In this document: one piece after another, positions 32,657-42,797 of the stretch
Layout of the letters: each line of letters starts with the position of its first letter
Numbering within the stretch: position 1 is the first letter of the stretch
Source: Capsaspora owczarzaki ATCC 30864
Taxonomy: Eukaryota; Opisthokonta; Filasterea
Direction of reading: 5' to 3'
Assembly: GCF_000151315.2 (NCBI RefSeq)
Contig: NW_011887292.1
Location: forward strand, 599,534-663,533
Length of the DNA stretch: 64,000 nt
Notes under the pieces: generated by a model
Database searches by the model: none
What the model was told of the DNA's origin: nothing
The model's input: only the letters and a program-made list of their open reading frames with translations
Made by a program: the position numbers and the translations under genes

Positions 32657-34442
32657 TCTCTGTGGCCGGAAGGGATTGTTGCTTCAATTCTGGTCCCATC
32701 TTTGACATGCTTCGATTTCGGCGCTGTTTTCCAAACCATCCAGCCATCGATTACTTCCATAGTCGGTATCCCGACCACGAGATTGCATTTTTTATGACGG
32801 CGGTGTACATGGTAAGACGCGTCGCTCTTCTGTATTCGATTGCGACACCTCGAGATGCTGTTGCAGTCGTATTGATTCGTACGTATTTCGTTTGCCGCGA
32901 CCACCTTGAACAGTACACGACATTCCCAGCGACCTTTATCAACTTGCGCGTGGTGGATCGATTTTCCTTAAACCAGCGCGTCTACTTTTCTTATGCACTA
33001 TTCTTGATCGCGCTGGGCGGGATGCCGTTCATCGAAGGGGCGATGAGCAGCGGCTCGCTCTCCGTTGATACTGGCTATGCATTGACTCTACTCGCGGTTG
33101 GCACTGTGGGTGTTGGTGGAGGCAGTAAGTTGCTGTTTCTGTTGGATGGCAAGACGGACGCGAAATCTGTCCATCTAACATTCGATCGACAAACACTAGT
33201 TCAACAGGGGTCGTATTACGGGCTTGCTGCACAATTGCCACCTCGATACACGCAAGCAGTCATGGCTGGCGAAAGTAAGTCAGTCTGGGTTTGCCAGGAG
33301 TTTTTGGTCGGGTTGGAGGCGGCAAGTGAGCTTAAATCAAGTTGACACCAACTCGTACTGCTTCTTCGTGACAGGTGCCGCGGGGCTGCTAGTCTCGTTC
33401 AACCGAATCGTCACCAAGGCAGCTTCGGGGGATTCTCCAGCAGGCCTTCGCGATTCGACTTACGCGTACTTTGGGCTGAGCTTTGTCACGCTGCTCGTCT
33501 GCCTGGTGGCCTTCTATGCCATCCAAAGATCTGCCTTTGTCCGATGGTTTACACAACAGGGCGCTGAAAGCATTGCAATGTCTCCCATGACGGATTTCAC
33601 GCAAGCTGATGCGTCCACAGCCGCCGGAGGGAATGGAGCAGACAAGTGGTCCGACGGGCCGATGGAAGGCAACGCCGCGCATCCTGGAGAGCGTGAGCAG
33701 GTGCGCGCTTTCTTGAACGGCACGCCCAGCGCCCCATCAGTGCTGTCCGTGGAACAAGTGTGGCCAGAGGCTCCCGTCCCCTGGTGGAAGCGTGCAATCC
33801 ATCTGGTTTGGCCAGAAACGAGTTGGATTGTTCTCAAGCAGATCTGGAAGCCAGCGCTTTCCACCTGTCTGTGTTTTTTCATCACGTTAGCCGTGTTTCC
33901 GGGCATCGACACATCTTTTCCGTCAAAGAATTGGGGAGACTGGTATCCAGTCATCATCATTGCCACCTTCAACCTGTTTGACATGGTTGGAAAGGTTTTG
34001 TCGGCATACGTGTACCAGATGCCGCTCAATACGCTTGTGCTGCTGAACGTGGCGCGGCTCGTCTTTATTCCCCTCTTGATTCTATGCGCCGTACCGACTG
34101 ACAAGCCCTTCTTCAACCACGAGTCCTGGGGCGTGATATTCAATGTTTTCTTTGGCGTTACGAATGGCTGGCTCGGCTCGGTAAGTGTGCCCGTGTTATG
34201 ACGCAAACGCAATGTCCAGACGGCAATCAATCTGACGTTGTGTGATTGGGTGTTTTTCGTTTGGATTTTGTTGTTCTTGTTGTTCTTGTGGTTGCAAATT
34301 GTAGAGTGCCATGATTATCGGCCCTACTCTTGTGCCAGAGTCCCAGAGCGAACTTGCCGGAACAATTCTCACCTTCTTTTTGCTAACGGGTCTCACTATT
34401 GGTGCAACCGTTGCCATTGGCTTTTCTGAAACGATTTTATAG
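32037..34442 (+). CDS. Equilibrative nucleoside transporter (ENT/SLC29 family)
   Basis: Six exons: 32037-32547, 32744-32811, 32914-33124, 33200-33274, 33375-34180 and 34305-34442; 602 residues with consistent phases. The first ~145 residues are cytosolic and rich in Asp and Ser ([18 protein letters not shown]). TM1 is [19 protein letters not shown], matching the ENT opening with its conserved LxPWN/Y-type end; [13 protein letters not shown] follows as the first loop. [20 protein letters not shown] matches the ENT TM4-5 motif (QGSLFGLAG, LP, YT, PIM), and the C-terminus has [21 protein letters not shown] large cytosolic loop (about 385-455) separates the two halves. The family moves nucleosides or nucleobases down their gradient; direction and substrate are inferred from family only. 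Intron 1 contains a long GA repeat. Confidence 0.88.
32561..32654 (+). repeat. (GA)n microsatellite in ENT intron 1
   Basis: About 45 GA dinucleotides with rare ATA interruptions start 14 nt after the exon 1 donor site and fill nearly half of the 196-nt intron. Confidence 0.95.
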
Positions 34443-35464
34443 CGTTGTTGTTGCTCGCGCTTTTGTGCTGCTTAATATTTGGTTTGCGATAGCTGTTTAG
34501 ATTAGATTACATTCGATTGATCCGTTCTGCGACGTGCAGTCTTTTGTTCCTGTTGAGCTTTAGTGTCTGAGGGAGCTTGATTGGAGGACGGCTCAAAAGA
34601 AATGGGAGGTAGCAACGCTTTATTGTGACAACAGGCTGGCGCGTCGAGTGAGATTGATCCGCTTCTACTGACCGATTTGTTAACGACTTGGCATTGTATG
34701 GCCATTTTCCCAGGGCTTACTGGCCTGTCAAACGAAGGCCATACGTGAAAGACAACCTCAAATCTCTGAACCGGACATGGTCGAAAACGGCATTGAAGTC
34801 CGTTATTACCGTCCAAATCTTGCCGCCTCGCTCAGTAACATGAGATGTAAAATATGATTTTCAAGTAGATATGTTGCATGGCGGCATGTGCACGACGACC
34901 GGGACCAACAGCATTGTACGCCGCAAAAAATCCGCTTTTGGATTGAGAATGGTGCTCGAGATTCGTACTCGATCAAACGGCCGTATCAATAATTTGAAAA
35001 TGCGATAGATGGTAATGGTAATGCAGAGTTAAGGTTGACGGAAGACGAACTTGATGCAAATCTTCGCATGAATGCGCACAAGGACGATTCACTTTCGCAG
35101 TTTGGCTTTGTGAAAGTGAAATCGCAAAAAACGGGATTGCGAGATTGACTCCCAGCCTCCAGCACCAGCGCGCCTGTGCACTTCTATACATCCATTGGCC
35201 ACAACGCCACCCAGGCAAGCGAGATGGACCTCTCCAGACGCTCACATCAGCCACAGGAGCGACGCAAAGTCCAAACACTTGCATTTTCTCGCTGATTTCC
35301 GCCATTTGCCCGTCCAGATTGGCCGTTGTTCGATGTCACAAGTTTCCTGTCGATCTACTCTACAATACCTGCGAATGTGCATTGAATTCGGCATTGCCGC
35401 ATTCATCGACATTCATTGCCAGTCTTTTTATTTTTTTTTTTTGTTTTTTTCTTTCCTTTTTGCC
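34443..35464. other. 1-kb intergenic region
   Basis: The region lies between the ENT stop and the carboxypeptidase start, both genes on the plus strand. Composition is balanced, less repetitive than other spacers here. No open frame has recognisable domains; the longest minus-strand one (34502-34816) lacks any familiar motif. The last 30 nt are T-rich, just before the ATG. No RNA gene was seen. Confidence 0.4.
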
Positions 35465-37565
35465 ATGCGTGCTCAGCTTTCTGTGGCTGCCGTTCTGGCG
35501 CTGTTTGCGGTTGCCGCCTACGCTGCCGTCCCCGCCGACAAGGTGACCACCCTGCCCAACTACCAGGGCAAGCAGTTCCCTGCCATGTACTCTGGCTACC
35601 TGCAGGCCGCCCCGAGTAAGTCTGACTCGACGCTGGTGCATTTGAAATGAAGACGGAAAAAGCAAAAAGAACGGATGAATCAACCAAAAAAAAAAAAAAA
35701 AAAAAAATTACAAAAAAAAAAAGTTGCGCCATGCCAAGTCACGAGTCGCCGTCAGTCACGCAATGAATGGCTTTTTTGATTCGGTGTTCAGCCACAAACG
35801 CCATGCAACAAAGAACAACAGCAGCAGCAACATGGGCCCACTTTCGTGAACTCCGATCGTCATCCGTCAGTCACTGATCATCATCATCAGTCAATCTCAT
35901 CTTCAACATCTTCGTCCTCTTATGGACGGTCATTCAACGGCGTCAATGTCAATTATTCTCGCTTCTCTTCTATTCTATTGCTTTACTATTCTGTTGCTTT
36001 GTATTTGGCAAACTTGTAACATTCTCGTTGTCTCGTTTCAACCATCCCTCGGTCTGATGATCATGATTGAGCGAGCAACTTGGTGGTCGACGATTTCCAC
36101 TTGGTCACTCACCATGCTGTCTCTCTCTCTCTCACTCACTCTCCCTCTCTCGTGATTTTGCCATCGACAGCTCGCTTCTTGCACTACCAGCTCGTCTTCT
36201 CGACCGAAGTCGATCCCAACATTGCTCCCTTGGTCCTGTGGCTGAACGGCGGCCCGGGCTGCTCCTCGCTCGATGGCTTCTTCTATGAGATGGGCCCCTT
36301 CAAGTTTGTCTCGTCGTACAACGCCACCGCTCTCCCCACCCTCGTCGACAACCCGTGGGCCTGGACCCGTGCTGCCAACATGCTCTTCCTCGAGGCTCCC
36401 GCTGGCGTCGGCTTCTCCTACGGCACGACCAAGGCTGACTACAACACCAACGACAACCAGACCGCCTCTGACAGCCACAACGCGCTCATCAACTTCTTTG
36501 CCCTTTACCCCGAGCTTGCCCTTCACGAGTTCTACATTGCTGGCGAGTCGTACGCCGGTGTAAGTCCGCCATCAAAGCTGCTGCGGTCTGATGCTGCGGT
36601 CTGAGAAGGTCGATGTCTCACCGCTTTTCGACTTTTTTTTTTTTGGTGTTTTTGTTGTTCTTGTCTTGCTTTTGGTCCCTCAGGTCTACGTTCCCTCGCT
36701 CGTCTACTCCATCTTCACCGCCCCGAACAACAACATCAACCTCAAGGGCATGCTCGTCGGCAACGGCTGCACTGGCAACAACTTTGGCGCTTGCGGCCCT
36801 GCTGGCACCGAGTTTGCCGTCAACTACCTCATCGGCCACGGTCTGTACAGCGAGAAGCTGGCGCGCCAGATTCGCAGCGTGTGCACCAACCTGGCCAACC
36901 CTTCCCTTGCCTGCAACGTTCTCCTCGACCAGATGAGCAAGGAGGTTGGTCACGTCAACATTTACGACTACACCGCTCCCTGCATCAACAGCCTCACGTC
37001 CGCCAAGCTCGGCTTTGAGAACGAGTACGCTCTCCGTCGCAAGTACATGGGCAACCGCAACCACCCCCTCCTCCAGCAGGACCCCGTCGGCGGCCCCGAT
37101 GAATGCATTGACGGCTTCTTCCTCACCGCTTACCTCACCAACCCCACCGTCCAGCAGGCTCTCCACGTGCGCACCGATCTTGGCCAATGGGCAATCTGCA
37201 CTGGCAACATCACCTACACTTCCAACCTCGACTCGGTCATGCCCATGTACCAGACTTTCATCCCCCACCTCCGCGTCCTCATCTACAGCGGCCAGAACGA
37301 CGTCTGCGTGCCCTACACTGCCTCCGAGGAGTGGACTTCTGGTCTTGGCTACCCCGAAGCTCAATCGTGGCGCTCGTGGTCGTACCAGGATCCCGAGTCG
37401 GGCTTCACCACCCCCGCTGGCTACTACACTTCGTACAACGTCGGCAAGGCTGGTGGCTCGTTCGCCTTTGCCACCGTCACTGCCGCTGGCCACATGGTTC
37501 CCCAGACTGCTCCCCCACAAGGCTATGCCATGATCACCCGCTTCTTGGCTCGCCAAGACCTCTAA
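35465..37565 (+). CDS. Serine carboxypeptidase (S10 family), secreted or lysosomal
   Basis: Three exons: 35465-35615, 36171-36559 and 36684-37565; 473 residues, a normal S10 length. Exon 1 is a signal peptide (MRAQLSVAAVLALFAVAAYA) plus the mature start, including MYSGYLQA. Exon 2 has LVLWLNGGPGCSSLDGFFYE (substrate and oxyanion site), LFLEAPAGVGFSYG and nucleophile Ser177 in GESYAG, which sits at the exon 2/3 border. Exon 3 has GMLVGNGCTG, Asp386 in SGQNDVCVPY and His450 in AAGHMVP, completing the triad. Cys residues for family disulfides are present. The enzyme removes C-terminal residues in acidic compartments. The frame is open upstream of 35465 without an ATG, and only 35465 gives a signal peptide. 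The 555-nt first intron contains A, T and CT repeats. Confidence 0.95.
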
Positions 37566-37693
37566 GCAACCGTCCAATGTTTCCCCCGGTTGTTTTGCAT
37601 ATTGACCATCACGAAAATAGAAGTTCAATTTCCAAATTCATACGGCAAAAGATTCATCATTGTTGTTGTCACCAAAAAGACTTGTATTTGACT

Positions 37694-40600
37694 TTAGTGC
37701 ACTGGGGTTGGATCGGCCGTTCGACGCTCGTAGAACAGCATAAAGGCCTGTGACGACAGCACCGAAGGCACTTCCATCGTCGACACGTGCGAGTCGCTGA
37801 CGCTAAACCACGAGTCAAGGCCGCCTTCTCGTCGCGATTTCACATTGGCAATGTAGTGCCCACCGCCCATCCCGCCCATGTGAACGACAATCGCGTAAAG
37901 GTCATAAATCACAGAGGAGGAAGCGGAGGAAGAGGAGGACGAGGACTCGACACTGTCATTCGCCATTGTTGTAAATGGGGTCATATCGAGGACCAGTGGG
38001 AAGGGCACAGATCGAGTATTCTTCTCTGCGCCGTGGCGAGTCTGGCAAAACCGCTTGAGATGAACGACCAGGCAGTTCGGGGCAGTGTGCAGCAAGAATT
38101 GCTTGTCCGCATCCTGTCGATCGACCTCTGGATCCTTGGCCTTTTTGGGCTGAGCGCGCAGGACGGCATACTTGCCAGCCAGAGGCAAATCAGCAGCGTC
38201 TGGCTTTTTCGTGGAGATGTGCAGGGCTGCTAGATTCGCCCGGACAGCGTGTGTGGGGTCGGAAGCGTTTTCGTCGTTTGCGTCCGGTTCGGTATTGCTG
38301 TCTGCGGATGGGGTAGCGACCTCGGCGGATCCAGATCGCTTCATTCGAAGCGAGTAGCAATTCTTGCAGCCGTAGCGATTGTTTCCTTCCAAGCGCTCTT
38401 TGACAAAGAAGGCGGACAGGCAAGCTTCCAGGGAACCCGGCTTAAAGTTGTGCGCAACATGCGGCGCTGGTGCTCGGACCTCGCTCGGTGTTACATCTTC
38501 AGGAATGGAAGGGCGGGTCTCGGTGTCTTCTACTATCGCCATCGAAGCAGTTTCCGAAACGGGATTGCTGTCTCCTTCATGCGATACAGCTGCTTCCGAA
38601 ACTGCGTCTTGATCCCCTTCCTGCGTTCCTCCCTGAGAGGTAGGAGGAACTGCTGGTACTTGCAGCTCATCGGAAGTCTCGGCCGACTCGCTCTCAGCTT
38701 TCGGCTCAGTGGATTCGGAGTTTGAATGTGACGAGTCTCCGCGTTTACTGGCTAGGCGACGCTCCTTTTTGAGAAGCTATTTTTGGTGGCAAACACAAGC
38801 AAACAAACCAGTTCAGCACCCAAATCGAACGCATGTGCCGAAAAAAACCAACTCCATTGAAAAGTTCCGGCTTACCTGACGTTTGGCCTCAGCAGCCTTT
38901 TTCTGCTGGTGTTTGCTCGTGGTCTGGCTGGCCAGTTCGTCCATGGCACGCGTGGAGGCACTGCTGGGCCGCAGAGCGTGAGCCGCCGCCGCAGCGCTCT
39001 GCGCTTTTCGCTTTGAGCTACCGTCTTCAAAGAGCGGGGGAATCTCGATCGACAAGTCTAAAAATGGCTCGTGGGTGGTGGACACGTAGCCGCACGCGAC
39101 GCAGGTGACTCGGCTCTCCAGTGTGCCTCCGAAAATGTCGTCAACCCATGTCTTGACTCGGGCAGTGGGCTGCTGCCGAGCTTGCTCAGATTCGTCCGCT
39201 TTCTCCTCTTCGCCGCTCTTGCTCAACGCAGGGTCGGCTGTGCTGGCGCTTTCGGACGGGGTGGGAGTTGGCTGTCGACTGCCACTATTCTTCTGCTTCA
39301 AATGAGCGCGGTCTTCTTCGAGAGCCGCGTCGAGCAAGCATCGTAACAGCTCTTGCGCATCCTGCTGAGCCCGGCCTCGAAAACGCCGATTGGCGGCGCC
39401 AGCACGGTTGAGCAGCTCGGACGGCGTGAACGGGGACGAGGAGCTCCCGGTGCGAATGGCGGCAACGGTTGAAAGCAGCGCAGCTCGAGTGGGTCGTGAA
39501 TAGTCCAGCGCATCAGATAGCAGGGTCATTTGGGCCAGGGGCATGGTCTGTGCAAGCGCCTGGCAAACCGAGTTGAAAAAGCACGTATTGCCGAGGTTGT
39601 GCAGCCCCCTCACCGGAATCGCAGCCACCGAGTAAAGACTTGCAGAGGCGGCTGTGGAGGGTTGGGCATGCAGCGGATGCAATTCTTTCGCTGGAGCGGC
39701 GGCAAGGTTGGTCGCGACCAACACCGCTTTTCCTGGCTGATTGTGTTTGCTCTTGCCGACTTTGCTTGGGGCACCAGCAGATGACGTCGTCTCTACAATG
39801 GCAGCCGCCTTGGTTCCTGATGAGGGAGAGGCTGTCGCTGGAGAGGCACCAGGTGCAAATGTCGCTGTAAGAAATGCAGAGAAGTTGGAAAGCCGACAAA
39901 CACAATTTCAAAAAAATCAAGAACAACCATGAGGACAGGACATCCAAACCCCCCCCCCACCACCCCGCAGAATGCCACTAAGCGCCATTCTTCTCACAAG
40001 AGAGAATGAAAACATGCAACACATGAAATGACACGAATCTGCACAACGTACAAGTTTTTCGGCAAGCTTTATCCCATTGGTGCTCGAGCAAATCGCGGAT
40101 CTCCCCAAGAAGCTCTTGTCCCTGCACCAACTTGACATAGTCATCACAGGCGTAGCACCTAACATACAAACACCACCACGAGCGCGCAGAAATAAGCAAG
40201 CGAGAACGAAGAGTGAAGGCGTCAAATCGCGCAATCGTGTTTTACCAAACAGTGTGCTCTTGCAAACTAATGGCAAGCACATGCGATGCCTTTGCCTGCG
40301 AATGTACGAGAGCGTGCTGCCCAGGATCTGAGCGCGAGCACCCACGCACGCCACAAGTCAAGCACATGAAAATGTGCGCATTGCTGACATCGAGCGCCGT
40401 GTCTGGCGTGTTGGCGATCGGCTTTGGTTGCTCGCATGATGTTTGCTGTTGCACAGCGTGCCCATCCACCACGCTAGGGACGGTGATGGTTGCACTTGAC
40501 GGATCAATGAGCGATTCACTCGCATTGGCAGCGCTCGCGGTGGCTGGCTGAGGTGTTTCTGACCCGGCCAAACCAGAACTCGGCTGCCCTTGGATCTGCT

Positions 40601-40887
40601 CGTTGTCAGACGCAGTTTCTGGCGTACTTGGTGGCTGCAGGCTGGGCTGCACAGCAGCAGGCGCAGTCGCAGTGGCTGGCGCTTGCGGTTGCGGTTGCGC
40701 AACGCTGCCTGGCGTCGATGACTTTGCGCCACCACCAGCGCGTTTGGCTGCAGGAGTCGGACACGATTCGCACTGGCCAAAGTCCGATTGCTTTGAGAGG
40801 TTCTTGATGGCCGGGCGGACGGACGACATGCGCAGCGCCTTGGCACCATGAGGACAGTCAGTCAAGCTGTCTGGGCTCGATGCAGCT

Positions 40888-40918
<31 letters not shown>

Positions 40919-41048
40919 CAACGCTGGCACCTGCAGCATGCGGATACGGATGGGCGTGCTGGATGCCGGAGATGAAGGCATCGCTTGTGTCGTCCTGAGC
41001 GCTCTCAGAATCGTGCGAACGGTTTCGCGCCTTGTTCTTCTTGCCCAT
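37694..41048 (-). CDS. Ubiquitin-specific protease with ZnF-UBP domain (USP16/USP45-like)
   Basis: Four minus-strand exons: 40246-41048, 40052-40158, 38876-39864 and 37694-38776; phases agree, 993 residues. The start is MGKKNKARNRSHDS, resembling the MGKKRxK start of USP16. A ZnF-UBP domain spans exons 1-2: CPHG, CESC, then after a ~110-residue Ala/Pro/Gln insert MCLTCGVRGCSR, HALVHS and WCYACDDYV. The catalytic domain has the Cys box GLHNLGNTCFFNSV (Cys about 398), RAQQDAQELLRCLLDAAL, VDDIFGGTLESRVTC, the zinc-finger pair NRYGCKNCYS, CLVVHLKRFCQ and the His box GGMGGGHYIANV with SDSHV near the end. Ser/Glu-rich inserts interrupt it around 600-690, as in USP16. USP16 deubiquitinates histone H2A and ribosomal proteins; which applies here is unknown. 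Confidence 0.92.
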
Positions 41049-41169
41049 ACTGCAACTGCAACGAACGGGCAACGAAAAGGGACTGAGAAGGACTAAAATG
41101 CAACCAGATAATGGAATATATTGAAAAATTGTAGCCGTCAACAAAACGACTATCTCAAGAAGGAGCATT

Positions 41170-42457
41170 TCACCGATCGTTGACGGTTTGGCGGTCCCGC
41201 AAGCCATCCATAGCGCGGTGGGCAGTTTCAACAATCAAAAACATGGACGTTACATGCGGTACCACGCGCACGCAGTAAATGAGCGAGCCCTTGTAAAGCG
41301 CACGGAGGCCTTCTGTTCGTACCGTCTTGATCATGCAGTCGATGGCTGATTTGTACGCTGTCGTGATTGCGGTGCCTTGCGTCTGAGGCACAGCGTTCAT
41401 GGAGTTCATGTAGCGCGTGCGAATCACATCGACGGGTGATGCAATCATGGTTGTGACGACGCCCGCACACAGGCCAGAGAGGAGATGGGTTGTGACATTG
41501 TCCTTGAGGCCGAGGGATGGGGTGCTCAGCAAAAAGTCCTTGCACATATCATACGACACCATCTGGGTGGTCGTCACAGTGGCTGCGCGGTACATGCTCG
41601 GTCCAACGCCGCGGTAGAGACCCAGAACGCCTTCTTCGCGCGCTATCCGGTAGATGCCGTTGAGCACGTTGGAGTAGTTTCTTCGCTGCGCTACCGGCAG
41701 CTGACCATCTGCTTGCATTCGAACCAGCACTACATCTGCAGGACAGCTGAGTGTCGCACCTCCAACGCCCGACAGAATGCTGCCTGCGATCTGTGCGTAG
41801 ATTGGCAAGCCCTGCGTCGCTCGTGTTGATTTTTTGCCGTCATTCCGACCCTCTGTCACCGTCGCGGGACTGGCAAACCAAGGCGCGACAAGATCCTTGT
41901 ACTGGGCATAGAAGCCAAACCTGCGCAAGTAGACAAACAACCCCCGGACAGATACGTGTTAGAAAGCCAAATTTGTGCAGCTTCTCAGAACATCAGCGCT
42001 CCGATTCCTCGACTCTGATCGATCCAACCAAGCAACCCTGTGATGCAGTGGAGGAAAGAAATGCCTCCCAGCTCTCAAAACCCTCACCTTGCGCTCGTGT
42101 AGACTGCTTGGCGCAGGAGGGAGGCACCCAGGCCCTGGTAGAATCCGAGGACGCCACTTTCGCGCCAGATGGACGAGATGACTCTCACGACGACGATGAT
42201 GATGATGATGATGATGATGATGGTGCTAATGACGATGCACGGGCACTGGTGGCTGCTGTGGCGGTCGTCTTGCCGAGCTCGCCCCAGAGCTGCATGCGGA
42301 CCTTGAGCAGCTCCACCGGGTGCGTGATGAGCGCCGCGCCGCACCCGCCTGCGCCGCCAGCCACTGCGCCTTGCCACGATGGACGAGTGGTGCGTGCCGG
42401 CGCTGCGCCATCCGCAGCCGGTGGTGGTACTGCCACATGCGAGCTGCTTGATGCCAT
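41170..42457 (-). CDS. Mitochondrial carrier (SLC25), oxoglutarate/dicarboxylate-UCP-like
   Basis: Three carrier repeats are visible: HPVELLKVRMQ, CPADVVLVRMQADGQLP and SPVDVIRTRYMN, each a Px[DE]xx[KRV]-type signature. EGVLGLYRGVGPSMYRA and EGLRALYKGS follow repeats 2 and 3. PADxxLVRMQxDGxLP is typical of the 2-oxoglutarate/malate carrier branch. The protein would sit in the mitochondrial inner membrane. The main 3' exon is 41170-41920 and the preceding one ends at 42088 (acceptor and donor in phase). Within the 5' part the frame changes between RMQLWGELGKTTATAATS and VISSIWRESGVLGFYQGLGA, across a (TGA)n run. A 65-nt intron (42182-42246, donor gtgccc, acceptor gagag) would fix the frame but both sites are weak, so exons 42247-42457 and 42088-42181 are provisional. 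With it the protein has 351 residues. Confidence 0.8.
42195..42224 (+). repeat. (TGA)n trinucleotide repeat inside the carrier gene
   Basis: About ten GAT/TGA units lie where the carrier reading frame changes. They would be intronic if the predicted 65-nt intron is real, otherwise they encode poly-Ser or poly-Ile. Confidence 0.85.
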
Positions 42458-42797
42458 GCGTTTCCCCCTTCCCAAACAGGCCGAATCAGATCCAAGGGAC
42501 GACTGACTGTCTCAGAGTCATGTTTGCACATGCAATTTTGCAGTGTTGACGCTCTGTTGTTCATCTTGTGGTCAAGTACAGTATCGGGGGTGGGGGTGGG
42601 GTACATTGGACCGAGGACGATCCATGGATGAAATGCATCGAGTGGATGTCTCAGCATCAACAACCAGTCAGCCACAGTGTGGATGCACTCAGTCTCAGTC
42701 TCAGTCTCAGGTTTTTCCACTCTCAAATCCAAGTCACTGACTCTGTCTGAGCCACTCAGTCTTTTTGTCTCTTTTTTTTTTTTTGTGTGTGCTGTGA
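42458..42797. promoter_or_regulatory. Divergent promoter, carrier / nucleoporin
   Basis: A 340-bp spacer between head-to-head start codons. It contains a CTCAGT-type tandem (about 42688-42712) and several further GTCAGT/CTCAGT/GACTCA copies (around 42500-42530 and 42727-42760). A T-run lies near 42771-42784, just before the nucleoporin ATG. The repeats could be bZIP-like sites or chance; nothing shows function. Confidence 0.4.
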
